Made by a program: the position numbers and the translations under genes
Origin: Polaromonas sp. SP1
GTDB taxonomy: Bacteria > Pseudomonadota > Gammaproteobacteria > Burkholderiales > Burkholderiaceae_C
NCBI RefSeq assembly: GCF_003711205.1
Contig: NZ_CP031013.1
Location: 1,550,001 to 1,614,000 of the forward strand
DNA length: 64,000 nt
Reading direction: 5' to 3'
Notes under the pieces: generated by a model
Seen by the model: only the letters and a program-made list of their open reading frames with translations
Told to the model about the DNA's origin: nothing
The model's database searches: none
Shown here: piece by piece, positions 16,355-25,012 of the stretch
Numbering within the stretch: position 1 is the first letter of the stretch
Layout: each line of letters begins with the position of its first letter

Positions 16355-17484
16355 AGAGCGGCCTCGAACAAGCGTTGGAAGTCTTCGGACTTGCAGGGGC
16401 GTGGATTCGTCTGGTGGCAAATGTCTGCCGTGGCGATCTCCACCAGGCGCGGCAGGTGCTCACGCTTCACACCGTGGGCCGACAGCGAGCCTGTGATGCC
16501 GACGCTTTCTTTCAGCTGCTTGAGCCAGGGCACCAGGGCCTTGCCGCCGCCGGCCACGCCGCAGACATGGGCCAGCTCGTCAAACTTGGCGGGCGCCGAT
16601 TCGTAGTTCCAGGCCAGCACCGTGTCGATCATCAGTGCATTGGCCAGGCCGTGGTGCAGGTCGCAGACGGTGCCCAGGGCATGGGCGCATGAATGCACCG
16701 CGCCCAGGTCTTTCTGGAAGGCGATGGCACCCATCATCGACGCCATCATCATGTCGCTGCGCGCCTGCAGGTTGGAGGGCTCCTTCACGGCGGTCAGCAG
16801 CGCGCGGGCCGCAATGCGCGTGCCTTCCAGCGCGATGCCGTCGCACAGCGGGTGGTAGGCGGGCGAGAGATAACTTTCGATGTTGTGCGTGAGCGCATCC
16901 ATGCCCGTGGCGGCGGTCACGTGCGGCGGCAGGCCCAGCGTGAGCTCCGGGTCGGCAAACACCACCTTGGCCAGGATCTTGGGGCTGAACACCACGCGCT
17001 TGATGTGCGTGTCGTTTTCGCTGACGACGGAAGAGCGGCCGACCTCGGAGCCGGTGCCCGAGGTGGTGGGCAGCGCCACAAAGTAAGGCAACTCGTTCAC
17101 GATGGGGCGCACTTGGGGGTGGTCCCAGACGTATTCGAGGATGTCGCCTTCGTGGGTGGCTGCAACGCCCACCACCTTGGCTACGTCCAGCGCCGCACCG
17201 CCGCCAAAACCGATCACGCAGTCGGCCTTGTGCGCCTTGTACGCTGCGGCGCCGTCCATGACCTGGCTGCAGGTCGGGTTGCCGAACACGCCCGAGAACA
17301 CGGCCACGTCCAGGCCCGCCAGGTGGGTCTTGAACTCGGCCAGCACCGGCAGCGCGCCCAGCGCCTTGTCGGTCACGATCAGCGGGCGCTTGCAGCCGGC
17401 CGCCAGCAGGGTTTCGGCCACCTGCTTGCGGGCGCCGGCGCCGAAGCGGATGGCGGTGGGAAAGGAGAAGTTGGTGGTGCTCAT
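16351..17484 (-). CDS. Iron-containing (group III) alcohol dehydrogenase
   Basis: 377 residues. Nucleotide-binding GFGGGAALDVAK near residue 95, PTTSGTGSEV near 145, and the metal-binding region GMDALTHNIESYLS near 195 with SCAHALGTVCDLHHG near 265, as in Fe-dependent alcohol dehydrogenases. It would oxidise a primary alcohol to an aldehyde in the cytosol. PuuA-PuuD type putrescine pathways do not need an alcohol dehydrogenase, whereas a hydroxyl-bearing amine such as ethanolamine would. Stop overlaps the start of the PuuD-like gene. Confidence 0.9.
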   Translation of the reverse strand: MSTTNFSFPTAIRFGAGARKQVAETLLAAGCKRPLIVTDKALGALPVLAEFKTHLAGLDVAVFSGVFGNPTCSQVMDGAAAYKAHKADCVIGFGGGAALDVAKVVGVAATHEGDILEYVWDHPQVRPIVNELPYFVALPTTSGTGSEVGRSSVVSENDTHIKRVVFSPKILAKVVFADPELTLGLPPHVTAATGMDALTHNIESYLSPAYHPLCDGIALEGTRIAARALLTAVKEPSNLQARSDMMMASMMGAIAFQKDLGAVHSCAHALGTVCDLHHGLANALMIDTVLAWNYESAPAKFDELAHVCGVAGGGKALVPWLKQLKESVGITGSLSAHGVKREHLPRLVEIATADICHQTNPRPCKSEDFQRLFEAAL

Positions 17485-17509
17485 AGGGTGTTTTCTTGTG
17501 AGGGCTGTT

Positions 17510-18019
17510 TCAGGTGGCGGAGGTGAGTTGCAAATACATGTGCTGCTTGCCGAACGGTACGCCGTTCACGCGGATCGCGTCGGGCTCGACGCCGAAGGAT
17601 GCGAAGCCGGCGCGGGTATAGAGGGCGGCGGCCTGGCGGTTGGTGTCGGTGACGGTCAGGATGAGCAGTTCTATGCCCGAGATTTTGGCCGCCCGGATCA
17701 CGGTGTTGACCAGGGCCAGGCCCAGGCCCTGGCCGCTGTACTCCGGCGCGACATACATGGCAACCAGCGTGGCCTTGTGGCGATTCTTCAGCCGCGTTTC
17801 ACGCGTCATGCCGACGACGCCGGCCAGCGTGCCTTCCACAAATGCGCCCCACATGATCGTGTCCGATGTGGGTGACAGACGCTTTTCAGTGTCGGCCGGT
17901 GAGCGCAGGTTTTCTTCTTCAAAACTGGAGGTAAAGGCGTCAGGGTGGTCGCGCAGGCCGCGCAGGCGCAACTCCCGGTAAACGGGTGCGTCTGAAACTT
18001 CAAGTCGCCGGATCTGCAT
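17510..18019 (-). CDS. GNAT-family N-acetyltransferase
   Basis: 169 residues from ATG 18019 (MQIRRLEVSDAPVY); a frame extension to 18115 would run into the ligase gene and is ignored. The acetyl-CoA pyrophosphate loop YSGQGLGLALV near residue 100 and the preceding beta strand (TLVAMYVAPEY) define the GNAT fold. Gaps of 25-26 bases on both sides place it in the operon, between the ligase and the alcohol dehydrogenase. Its substrate is not evident: it could acetylate the amine, an intermediate or a protein of the pathway. Confidence 0.85.
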   Translation of the reverse strand: MQIRRLEVSDAPVYRELRLRGLRDHPDAFTSSFEEENLRSPADTEKRLSPTSDTIMWGAFVEGTLAGVVGMTRETRLKNRHKATLVAMYVAPEYSGQGLGLALVNTVIRAAKISGIELLILTVTDTNRQAAALYTRAGFASFGVEPDAIRVNGVPFGKQHMYLQLTSAT

Positions 18020-18045
18020 TAAAGGGTTCGAATGAGGATTCAAAG

Positions 18046-19434
18046 TTAAATGATCTCGAAATAGCGTTTCATTTCCCAGTCGGTCACGGCGTCCAGCCAT
18101 TGCCGCCACTCCCACTCGCGCGTGGCCGCGAAGTGATCCACGAAAGTATCGCCCAGCCAGTCGCGCGCGATGGCTGATTTCTGGAAAATCCGGGTGGTTT
18201 CGATCAGGGTGCGCGGCGCGCGGGGAATGTGCTCGGCGCCGCTGTTGGTGCCGGTGATGGGCGCGCCCAGCTTCAGGCCTTTTTCCACGCCGTGCAGGCC
18301 GGCGGCGATCACCGCGGCCATCGCCAGGTAGGGGTTCACATCGGCGCCGGGGCAGCGGGTCTCCAGGCGCGTGGCCTTGGGGCTGCCGGCGATCACGCGA
18401 AAACTCGCGGTGCGGTTGTCCATGCCCCAGGTGGGTTTGACGGGCGCCCAGAAACCGTCGACCAGTCGTTTGTAACTGTTGATGGTGGGCCAGATCATGG
18501 GGCCGAACTCCATCATGCAGGCGACCTGGCCGGCGACGTAGCTCTCAAACAGCTTGCTCATCTTGCGCGGGTTCTTCGCGTCGTAGAACAGGTTGTTTTT
18601 GCCGTCTGACAGGCTCTGGTGGATGTGGCCGCTGCAGCCGGGCAGCTGCTGGTGGGGCTTGGCCATGAAGCTGGGCATGATGCCGAAACGCGAACCGATC
18701 TCTTTGGCGCCTGTCTTGAACAGGATGGCGCGGTCGGCTTGCTCCAGTGCCTCGCTGAAGCCGATGGCGACCTCATACACGCCGGGGCCGGTCTCGGTAT
18801 GCAAGCCTTCAATCGGGATGCCGAAAGCCAGCATCTCGTCCATGATGGCGTTGAAGAAGTCCTGGTTCTGGTTCATCCGCAGCAGCGAATAGCCGAACAT
18901 GCCGGGTGTGAGTTTTTCGGCGCCTACGCCGTTTTTGGCGGCCCAGCTCTGCGGCGTTTCCAAAAAGTTGAACCACTCGAACTCCATGCCCGTCATGGGC
19001 ATGACACCCATTTTTTCGGCGCGTTTCAGCACGCGCTTGAGCGTCTGGCGCGGGCATACGGCGTGGGGTGTGCCGTCTGCATTCACAAATTCGCCCAACA
19101 CAAACGGCACGTTGTGGTCCCAGGGTACGTGGCGTGTGGTGGCCAGGTCCAGCCGCGCCAGCGCATCCGGAAAGCCGTGCTGCCAGCCCGTCACCGAGGT
19201 GTTGTCGTAGCAGTTGTCCATCATGTCCCAGCCCAGCACCACATCGCAAAAGCCGAAGCCCCCGGCCGGGTAGGGCTCGGCCGCACCGAAGAACTTGTCC
19301 TTGTGCAGGTATTTGCCGCGCAGCACGCCGTCGATGTCGCTCACCGCGACCTTCATCTTGTTGGCGCCTGACTTGCGCAGCATCTCCAGGGCGGGATGGG
19401 GCGCGGAGGATTTGGTGGTGGTCTTTTTGGGCAT
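18046..19434 (-). CDS. Glutamine-synthetase-like gamma-glutamylamide ligase (PuuA/GlnA4-like)
   Basis: 462 residues from ATG 19434. Shorter N-terminus than true GlnA and the typical pattern of the GS-like ligases: GMEFEWFNF (metal Glu pair) near residue 150, ETGPGVYEVA near 220, GCSGHIHQSL near 275 (ATP/glutamate site), and NRTASFRV..ETRCPGADVNPYL near 350. The adenylylation loop of GlnA is not recognisable. It should join glutamate to an amine with ATP. Within this operon the best candidate amine is ethanolamine, but putrescine or an alkylamine is possible. Confidence 0.85.
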   Translation of the reverse strand: MPKKTTTKSSAPHPALEMLRKSGANKMKVAVSDIDGVLRGKYLHKDKFFGAAEPYPAGGFGFCDVVLGWDMMDNCYDNTSVTGWQHGFPDALARLDLATTRHVPWDHNVPFVLGEFVNADGTPHAVCPRQTLKRVLKRAEKMGVMPMTGMEFEWFNFLETPQSWAAKNGVGAEKLTPGMFGYSLLRMNQNQDFFNAIMDEMLAFGIPIEGLHTETGPGVYEVAIGFSEALEQADRAILFKTGAKEIGSRFGIMPSFMAKPHQQLPGCSGHIHQSLSDGKNNLFYDAKNPRKMSKLFESYVAGQVACMMEFGPMIWPTINSYKRLVDGFWAPVKPTWGMDNRTASFRVIAGSPKATRLETRCPGADVNPYLAMAAVIAAGLHGVEKGLKLGAPITGTNSGAEHIPRAPRTLIETTRIFQKSAIARDWLGDTFVDHFAATREWEWRQWLDAVTDWEMKRYFEII

Positions 19435-19453
19435 GGTGTGGGCGCCTTGTGGT

Positions 19454-20944
19454 TTAGGGGTGGGCGCTTGCCCGGCCTTTTTCGGCCAGGCCAATCGCAA
19501 ATTCTTCTTCCGGCGAGAGGATCAGGCGGTGCCGCCCCATCACCGCGAAGTAGCTGATGCCGATGGCAAACCACAGTGCCACCCACAGCACGCCGACGCG
19601 GTAGACCGGGTCGCTGAGCTGGAAGTAAATGGTGACCAGCGCGATGAGCAGCGTCAATACCGCACCGGCCACGCCCAGCGGGCTGCGGTAGGGGCGCTCC
19701 ATGTTCGGCAGCTTGCTGCGCAGCCGGATGAACGACAGCGCCTGCATGACATAGGAGAACATGGCGCCGAACACCGCCATGTTGAGCAGGGTGCCGCCTA
19801 TCACGGCAGAGCCCTTGTCGACCCCCAGCGTGAACCACAGCACAAACATGACCACCAGCGCCACCACCGAGCCGACGATCATCGCGATGTGCGGCGTCTT
19901 GCGGCTGCCGTGCGTGACCGACAGCCCTGAAGGGAAATAGCCGGCGCGGCTCAGCGAATAGATCTGCCGGCCCTTGGCAAAGATGATGGTGTGAAAACTC
20001 GCCACCAGGCCCAGCACCGCGATCAGCGCCAGGATCTTGGCGATGCCGCTGCCGTAAATGGCCTTGAAACCATCAAGCAGCGGCTCGGCCGAGGTGCTGA
20101 GCGCGTGCGAGCCTATGCCCGCAACCGACGGATTGAGCCACAGGATCATGAAGGCCGACAGGATGAGCGTGAAGATGCCGGCGATGATGCCGCGCGGCAT
20201 GTCACGGCGTGGGTCCACCGACTCTTCAGCGGCCAGCGGCAGTTGTTCGATGGCGAGGAACAGCCACACCGCAAAGGGCAGCGAGGCCAGCACGCCGGCA
20301 AAGCCCAGCGGCAGGAAGGGGCCGCGGCCCTCGGGCAGCACGGCGCCGCCGGCGCCCACATTCATGGCCCAGCGTGCGAAGTCGATCTTCGGCAATGCGC
20401 TGACCCAGAAGGCCACCAGGCAGGCCAGCGCAAGCAGCGTGACGGCAAGCGTGATCTTGAACGACAGCTCGACGCCGATGATGTTCAGCCCGATGAAGAC
20501 GATGTAAAAACCGATCCACCACAAAGGCTGCCAGGCCGGCGGTGTTCCGAAGATGCTGCCCATGTAGCTGCCGATGAAAAACACGATGACGGCGGGCGTC
20601 AAAACATATTCAACGTTTTCAGCCAGCCCGGTGAGGAAGCCGCCCCACGGCCCCATGGCGGTGCGCGCAAAGGAATAGGCACCGCCGGTGTGCGGCAGCG
20701 CGGGCGACATTTCGGCCAGCGAAAACGTCAGCCCCAGGTACATCACGGAAATGATGATGGTGGCCAGCAGCATGCTGCCCCAGCCGTTGGCCAGGCCCAG
20801 GTTCCAGCCTGCGAAGTGGCCTGAGATCACCGCGCCCACCCCGAGCGCCCAGAGCGACCAGACGCCGGCATAGCGTCTGAGCCCCCGCTTTTCAAAGTAG
20901 CTGCCGTCGACTTTGGCGTATTGGACGCTGGAACGTTCTGACAT
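19454..20944 (-). CDS. APC-superfamily amine/amino-acid permease (ethanolamine-permease-like)
   Basis: 496 residues with about 12 hydrophobic segments. N-terminal AGVWSLWALGVGAVISGHFAGWNLGL-type start, split here as GVGAVISGHFAGWN, is the substrate-binding helix 1 of APC permeases and is close to the EAT (ethanolamine) group. The stretch LPHTGGAYSFARTAMGPWGG is helix 3 with its loop. Inner-membrane importer. First gene of the operon; the ligase gene follows after 19 bases. Specificity for ethanolamine is inferred from sequence style and the EutR-like regulator next door. Confidence 0.82.
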   Translation of the reverse strand: MSERSSVQYAKVDGSYFEKRGLRRYAGVWSLWALGVGAVISGHFAGWNLGLANGWGSMLLATIIISVMYLGLTFSLAEMSPALPHTGGAYSFARTAMGPWGGFLTGLAENVEYVLTPAVIVFFIGSYMGSIFGTPPAWQPLWWIGFYIVFIGLNIIGVELSFKITLAVTLLALACLVAFWVSALPKIDFARWAMNVGAGGAVLPEGRGPFLPLGFAGVLASLPFAVWLFLAIEQLPLAAEESVDPRRDMPRGIIAGIFTLILSAFMILWLNPSVAGIGSHALSTSAEPLLDGFKAIYGSGIAKILALIAVLGLVASFHTIIFAKGRQIYSLSRAGYFPSGLSVTHGSRKTPHIAMIVGSVVALVVMFVLWFTLGVDKGSAVIGGTLLNMAVFGAMFSYVMQALSFIRLRSKLPNMERPYRSPLGVAGAVLTLLIALVTIYFQLSDPVYRVGVLWVALWFAIGISYFAVMGRHRLILSPEEEFAIGLAEKGRASAHP

Positions 20945-21133
20945 GGTGGCTCCCTAGTGGTTGCAAGGTTGGAGGCCCGGTGGGGCCGTGTTGCATCCTA
21001 GGGCGGGGGTGGGCGCGCTGAAATCCCATTTCGGCAAGTGGCGTGAATGGGGCGCTGCAGAAGTGAGCGAAAGTAAGTCGAACTGTTTCAAAGCGTAGCT
21101 TGCGCACGGCACGAATCCTGCAAGAATGCGTCG

Positions 21134-22099
21134 ATGGCACATCCCCCCGATAACGTCCGGCCAGCTCCACCGGTGCTGTTGTCTCACGCGTCGTTTGCCG
21201 ACGCGGACGAGCAGGCCGCTGCACTCACGGGCTGGAACCAGAGCTACCTGCAGCTTTCGCGCGGGGCCTTTGGCGGGGAAGTGCGGCAGCTGGAATTTGC
21301 GGGCTTGCGCCTTTTTGTGGAAAGCCTGCGCGAGTCGGTCTACCAGACCGGCCAGATCCGTGAAGGTGCATTGGCCCTGGGGCTGCCGCTGCAGGTTGAA
21401 GGGCCCAGCGTGTTTTGCGGTGCGCCCAGCGATGCGGATGCACTGCACGTGTTTTCGGGCGCATCGGGTTTTGAATTCCGCTCGTCCCGCCGCCATGTGA
21501 TGCTGGGGCTGGAGCTGGATGAAGCCGCCTGGCGCCGCTGCGGCGAGCATGACCCGGCCTTGCAGGCGCGTCTCGGTGCGCAGGCCGGCTTGCGCCGGCT
21601 GGACGGTGCGGCGCAGGCGGGGCTCAGGCAATGCCTGACCGGCGTGCTGGATACGGTGGAGGCCGCTCCGGCATTGCTGCAGTCGGCCGCCGTGCAGGCT
21701 GCCATGCTCGACAGCGTGGTGGAGCAGCTCGGCCGTGTACTTGCACCCACAGATAACGTGGATGCCGTCGCTACCCACGGGCATTGGGCGCTTGCGCGCC
21801 GTGCGCGCGAACTGGTGCATGCGCAGCTCGACCAGCCGCCCACCGTGCTGGCGCTGTGCGAGCAGCTCGGCGTGAGCCGGAGAACGCTGCAAAACGGATT
21901 CCAGACGGCGCTGGGCATCAGCCCCTTGGCCTATCTGCGCGCCGTGCGCCTGAATGCCGCCCGGCAGGCGCTGAAGACCGCTACATCGGTGACGGCGGCT
22001 GCAACGGACCTGGGGTTTTGGCATTTTGGTCATTTCGCACACGACTATCAGCAAATGTTTGGCGAACTTCCCTCCGAAGCGTTTCGCAGATTTCACTAA
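21134..22099 (+). CDS. AraC-family transcriptional regulator, EutR-like
   Basis: 321 residues, divergent from the permease operon with a 189-base gap. The C-terminal double helix-turn-helix reads VSRRTLQNGFQTALGISP and GFWHFGHFAHDYQQMFGELP, very close to my memory of E. coli EutR (VSRRTLQNAF.., [20 protein letters not shown]). The N-terminal part (ALTGWNQSYLQLSRGAFGGE) also follows EutR. EutR responds to ethanolamine plus cobalamin. No eutBC or microcompartment genes are present in the window, so this homologue probably controls the gamma-glutamyl route instead. I saw no clear operator in the intergenic region. Confidence 0.82.
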   Translation: MAHPPDNVRPAPPVLLSHASFADADEQAAALTGWNQSYLQLSRGAFGGEVRQLEFAGLRLFVESLRESVYQTGQIREGALALGLPLQVEGPSVFCGAPSDADALHVFSGASGFEFRSSRRHVMLGLELDEAAWRRCGEHDPALQARLGAQAGLRRLDGAAQAGLRQCLTGVLDTVEAAPALLQSAAVQAAMLDSVVEQLGRVLAPTDNVDAVATHGHWALARRARELVHAQLDQPPTVLALCEQLGVSRRTLQNGFQTALGISPLAYLRAVRLNAARQALKTATSVTAAATDLGFWHFGHFAHDYQQMFGELPSEAFRRFH

Positions 22100-22132
22100 T
22101 CACCAGCGCAGGTGCCCTGCTTGCTTGTGAAG

Positions 22133-23248
22133 TCAGGCCGGTGCAGCGGACGTAATGCCCATGTCCTTCAAAGCACCCGCCACAGCCAGCACGGCCTGCT
22201 CGATTTCATTCGGGCCGATCGCTCCGATGCAGCCCACCCGGAAAGTTTCCACCTGCGTGAGCTTGCCTGGGTATAGGACAAAACCGCGATCTCGTGCCGC
22301 GGCATAGAAGGTCTTGAAGTCGTAGCGGCTGTCGGCCGGCGCGTGGAAGGTGACGATGATGGGCGCCTGGATGGCCGGGTCCAGGAAGGGCTTGAAGCCG
22401 AGTTTCGCCATGCCCGCGATCAGCGTGCGGTAGTTGTTTTCATAACGGGCCAGGCGCGCGGGCTGGCCCCCTTCTTCCTCAAACTGGGCAATCGCCTCGG
22501 CCAGCGCCACCACCACATGCGTGGGCGGCGTGAAGCGCCACTGCGTGGTTTTTTCCATATAGACGTATTGGTCGTGCAGGTCCATCGCCAGTGACTGGCT
22601 GCGGCCCGCGCAGCCGTCGAGGATGGCCTTGCGGATAAACACAAAACCCATGCCGGGCACGCCCTCAAGGCATTTGCCGCTGGCGGCTACCAGTGCATCG
22701 AAATGCACTTTGCGTGCGTCAATCTCGATGGCGGCGAAGGAGCTCATCGCGTCCACCAGCAGGCCCTTGCCGTGGGCCTTGCAGACATCGGCGACTTCCT
22801 GCAGCGGGTTAAGCACGCCCGCGCCCGTCTCGCAATGAATGAGCATCACATGCGTGATGCTGGCGTCGGCCTTGAGCTGGTCGGCCAATGCCGCGGGCGA
22901 CACCTGCGCCGCTTCGTCAAACGGCATGACGGTGCAGCGCCGCCCCATCAGCGTGGTGAGCCTGGCCGCGCGCTTGCAGTAAGCGCCGTTGTCCATCACC
23001 AGCACGTGCCCGTCGCGCGGCACCACGGTAGCGACTGCCGCCTCGACGCTGAAGGTGCCGCTCCCCTGTAGCGGTACGACGACGTGGGAATCCTGCCCAT
23101 GGATGACAGCCAGCAGGCTTTTGCGCACGCTGGCTGTGACGGCGTTGAAGTCGCTGTCCCAGGAGCCCCAGTCTTTGAGCATCGCGAGCTTGGTGCGCAA
23201 GGTGGTGGTCAGCGGGCCGGGAGTGAGGAGGATTTTGTCTCTGTCCAT
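22133..23248 (-). CDS. phnW: 2-aminoethylphosphonate--pyruvate transaminase
   Basis: 371 residues. [10 protein letters not shown] at the N-terminus, [10 protein letters not shown] near residue 62, and the PLP lysine in [11 protein letters not shown] near 190 are the PhnW signature. It converts 2-aminoethylphosphonate and pyruvate to phosphonoacetaldehyde and alanine. It converges with the EutR-like gene (a small hairpin, GCAGG/CCTGC at 22108-22120, lies between) and sits downstream of the importer genes on the minus strand, 45 bases after the permease stop. PhnY and PhnA encoded nearby would complete the route. Confidence 0.95.
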   Translation of the reverse strand: MDRDKILLTPGPLTTTLRTKLAMLKDWGSWDSDFNAVTASVRKSLLAVIHGQDSHVVVPLQGSGTFSVEAAVATVVPRDGHVLVMDNGAYCKRAARLTTLMGRRCTVMPFDEAAQVSPAALADQLKADASITHVMLIHCETGAGVLNPLQEVADVCKAHGKGLLVDAMSSFAAIEIDARKVHFDALVAASGKCLEGVPGMGFVFIRKAILDGCAGRSQSLAMDLHDQYVYMEKTTQWRFTPPTHVVVALAEAIAQFEEEGGQPARLARYENNYRTLIAGMAKLGFKPFLDPAIQAPIIVTFHAPADSRYDFKTFYAAARDRGFVLYPGKLTQVETFRVGCIGAIGPNEIEQAVLAVAGALKDMGITSAAPA

Positions 23249-23293
23249 GGATTTGTCTCTTCTTTATAGGGGAGTCGCGGGAACCCGTGAATA

Positions 23294-25012
23294 TCAGCGT
23301 GCGCCGCCCCGCCAGGCCTGCGTGCGACGGTTGATCCACCATCCCAGCGCCATGAACAGCAGCGTGGCAACCGTCGACGCAAGCCCGATCAGCACCGCCA
23401 TCGCGGCGGCGGCGCCGATCTCGCCGGCCTCGTCCAGGTTCAGGATGGCGATGGACGCGACTTTGGTTTCAGGCGAATAGAGGAAGACCACGGCGGAGAT
23501 CGTCGTCATCGCGTTGATGAAGAAGTAGCGTGCGATATCAACCAGGGCTGGCGTGCAGATCGGCAGGGTGACGCGCCAGAAGGTCTTGAAGAAAGGCACC
23601 TTGAGTGAGGCGCTGACCGCTTCGAATTCGCCGTCCAGTGCCTTGAGCGCCGTCACGGCCGTGAGGTGGCCCGTGGTGTAGAAGTGCACGATGGTGCACA
23701 GCGTCAGCAGGGTCAGCGTGTGGTACAGGCCGTTCAGCGGGTTGTCGGGCGCGTTGAAAAAGAAGATATAGCCCAGGCCCAGCACCAGCCCAGGCACGGC
23801 CATGGGCAGCATGGCCAGCATGCGCACAAAGCCGCGCAGGCCGTCCATGCCTTTGGTCTTCTCGAGCAGGTAGGCGCTGACGAACACCAGCGCCGTGCCG
23901 AAGAAGGCGGTGCCCGCGGCCATCTTCAGGCTGTTGACAAAACCGACACCGACCTCCGCATCGACCAGCCCCATGGTGTAGTGGCGCAGGCTGGGCGAAA
24001 GGTTGTAAGGCCAGAAGCTGGCGAACGAGGCAAACACCGCCATGCCCAGCATCGCCAGCACCAGGAAGGCGATGGCGCAGCAATACAGCGTCATCACCCA
24101 GTCGTAGCCGCGCGAGGGCGTGGGCCGGTAAGGCACGGCGCGGGCCGTCAGCATGGCGGTCTGGCGTTTGCTGACGTATTTGTCGACCGCAAAAGTCAGC
24201 ACGGCGGGCGCCAGCAGCAGGATGGCGACGACCGCGCCCTTGGCAAAGTCCTGCTGGCCGATGACCAGCTTGAAGACGTCGGTGGCCAGCACATTGAAGT
24301 TGCCGCCAATCACTTTCGGAATGCCGAAGTCGGTCATGACCAGCGTGAAGGTGACCAGTGCAGCCGAGATCAGGCCGTACTTGGCGCCGGGCAGCGTGAT
24401 GGTGAAAAACTTGCGCCGGGCGCTGGTGCCCATGGCGTTGGCCGCTTCATATAGGCGCGCGTCCGACAGGCCGAGGGCCGTGACCAGAATCATCAGCGCA
24501 TGCGGAAACACCGCAAAGCACTCGGCCACCACAATGCCGGGCGCGCCGTAGATCTGCTCGATGCCCAGGCCCTGCATCCAGCTTTTCAGCACGCCCTGGT
24601 TGCCGAACCAGTAAATCAGCGAAATCGCCGACAGCAGCGAAGGCGCCAGCAGCGGAATCAGCGTGATGCCGCGAAACAGCGCCTTGTATTGCATGCATGA
24701 GCGCGTCAGCGCATAGGCGAAACCAAAGGCCAGCGGCACGGCGATCAGCGTGACGGCGGTCGACACCCAGAGGCTGTTCCACAGGCTTTCGAGCAGCGCG
24801 GGGGTTTTGGCGTACTCGATGAAGTTGTCGAACCAGACGAAGTCGCCGGACTTGCCCAGCAGCGCCTGCTGAAGAATGGCCAGCAGCGGTGTCGCCAGAA
24901 ACGCTATCAAAATAATAGCTACAAGTGCAAGCGCAGCATAGGCCAGGTGGTCAATCCAGTGCGTTTTCTGGCGCACCGCGGCAGGAGCAGGGGCGGTGAA
25001 GACCGGCATCAA
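23294..25012 (-). CDS. phnV: 2-aminoethylphosphonate ABC transporter permease (fused double permease)
   Basis: 572 residues with about 12 membrane segments in two halves. Each half carries an EAA loop for the ATPase: EAANAMGTSARRKFF near residue 210 and EAVSASLKVPFFKTF near 480. This is a fusion of the PhnU and PhnV permeases into one chain, like FbpB or ThiP. The start overlaps the ATPase stop by 4 bases. An R-family repeat half (24903-24933) lies inside the coding region and encodes part of the first membrane helix. phnV is used as a label for the fused unit. Confidence 0.88.
   Translation of the reverse strand: MMPVFTAPAPAAVRQKTHWIDHLAYAALALVAIILIAFLATPLLAILQQALLGKSGDFVWFDNFIEYAKTPALLESLWNSLWVSTAVTLIAVPLAFGFAYALTRSCMQYKALFRGITLIPLLAPSLLSAISLIYWFGNQGVLKSWMQGLGIEQIYGAPGIVVAECFAVFPHALMILVTALGLSDARLYEAANAMGTSARRKFFTITLPGAKYGLISAALVTFTLVMTDFGIPKVIGGNFNVLATDVFKLVIGQQDFAKGAVVAILLLAPAVLTFAVDKYVSKRQTAMLTARAVPYRPTPSRGYDWVMTLYCCAIAFLVLAMLGMAVFASFASFWPYNLSPSLRHYTMGLVDAEVGVGFVNSLKMAAGTAFFGTALVFVSAYLLEKTKGMDGLRGFVRMLAMLPMAVPGLVLGLGYIFFFNAPDNPLNGLYHTLTLLTLCTIVHFYTTGHLTAVTALKALDGEFEAVSASLKVPFFKTFWRVTLPICTPALVDIARYFFINAMTTISAVVFLYSPETKVASIAILNLDEAGEIGAAAAMAVLIGLASTVATLLFMALGWWINRRTQAWRGGAR
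24903..24933 (-). repeat. R-family half element inside the permease gene (R4)
   Basis: GCTATCAAAATAATAGCTAC followed by AAGTGCAAGC is like the GCTAT..AATAGCT end of R3, R5, R6 and R7. Here it is translated as hydrophobic residues (ALVAIILIAF), so it is compatible with a membrane helix. Only the hairpin half is present. Confidence 0.45.

Noticed and set aside
14184..20944. Standard Puu putrescine operon
   Set aside because: No PuuB-type amine oxidase is present, whereas an iron alcohol dehydrogenase and an EutR-like regulator are. A role with other amines is still not excluded.
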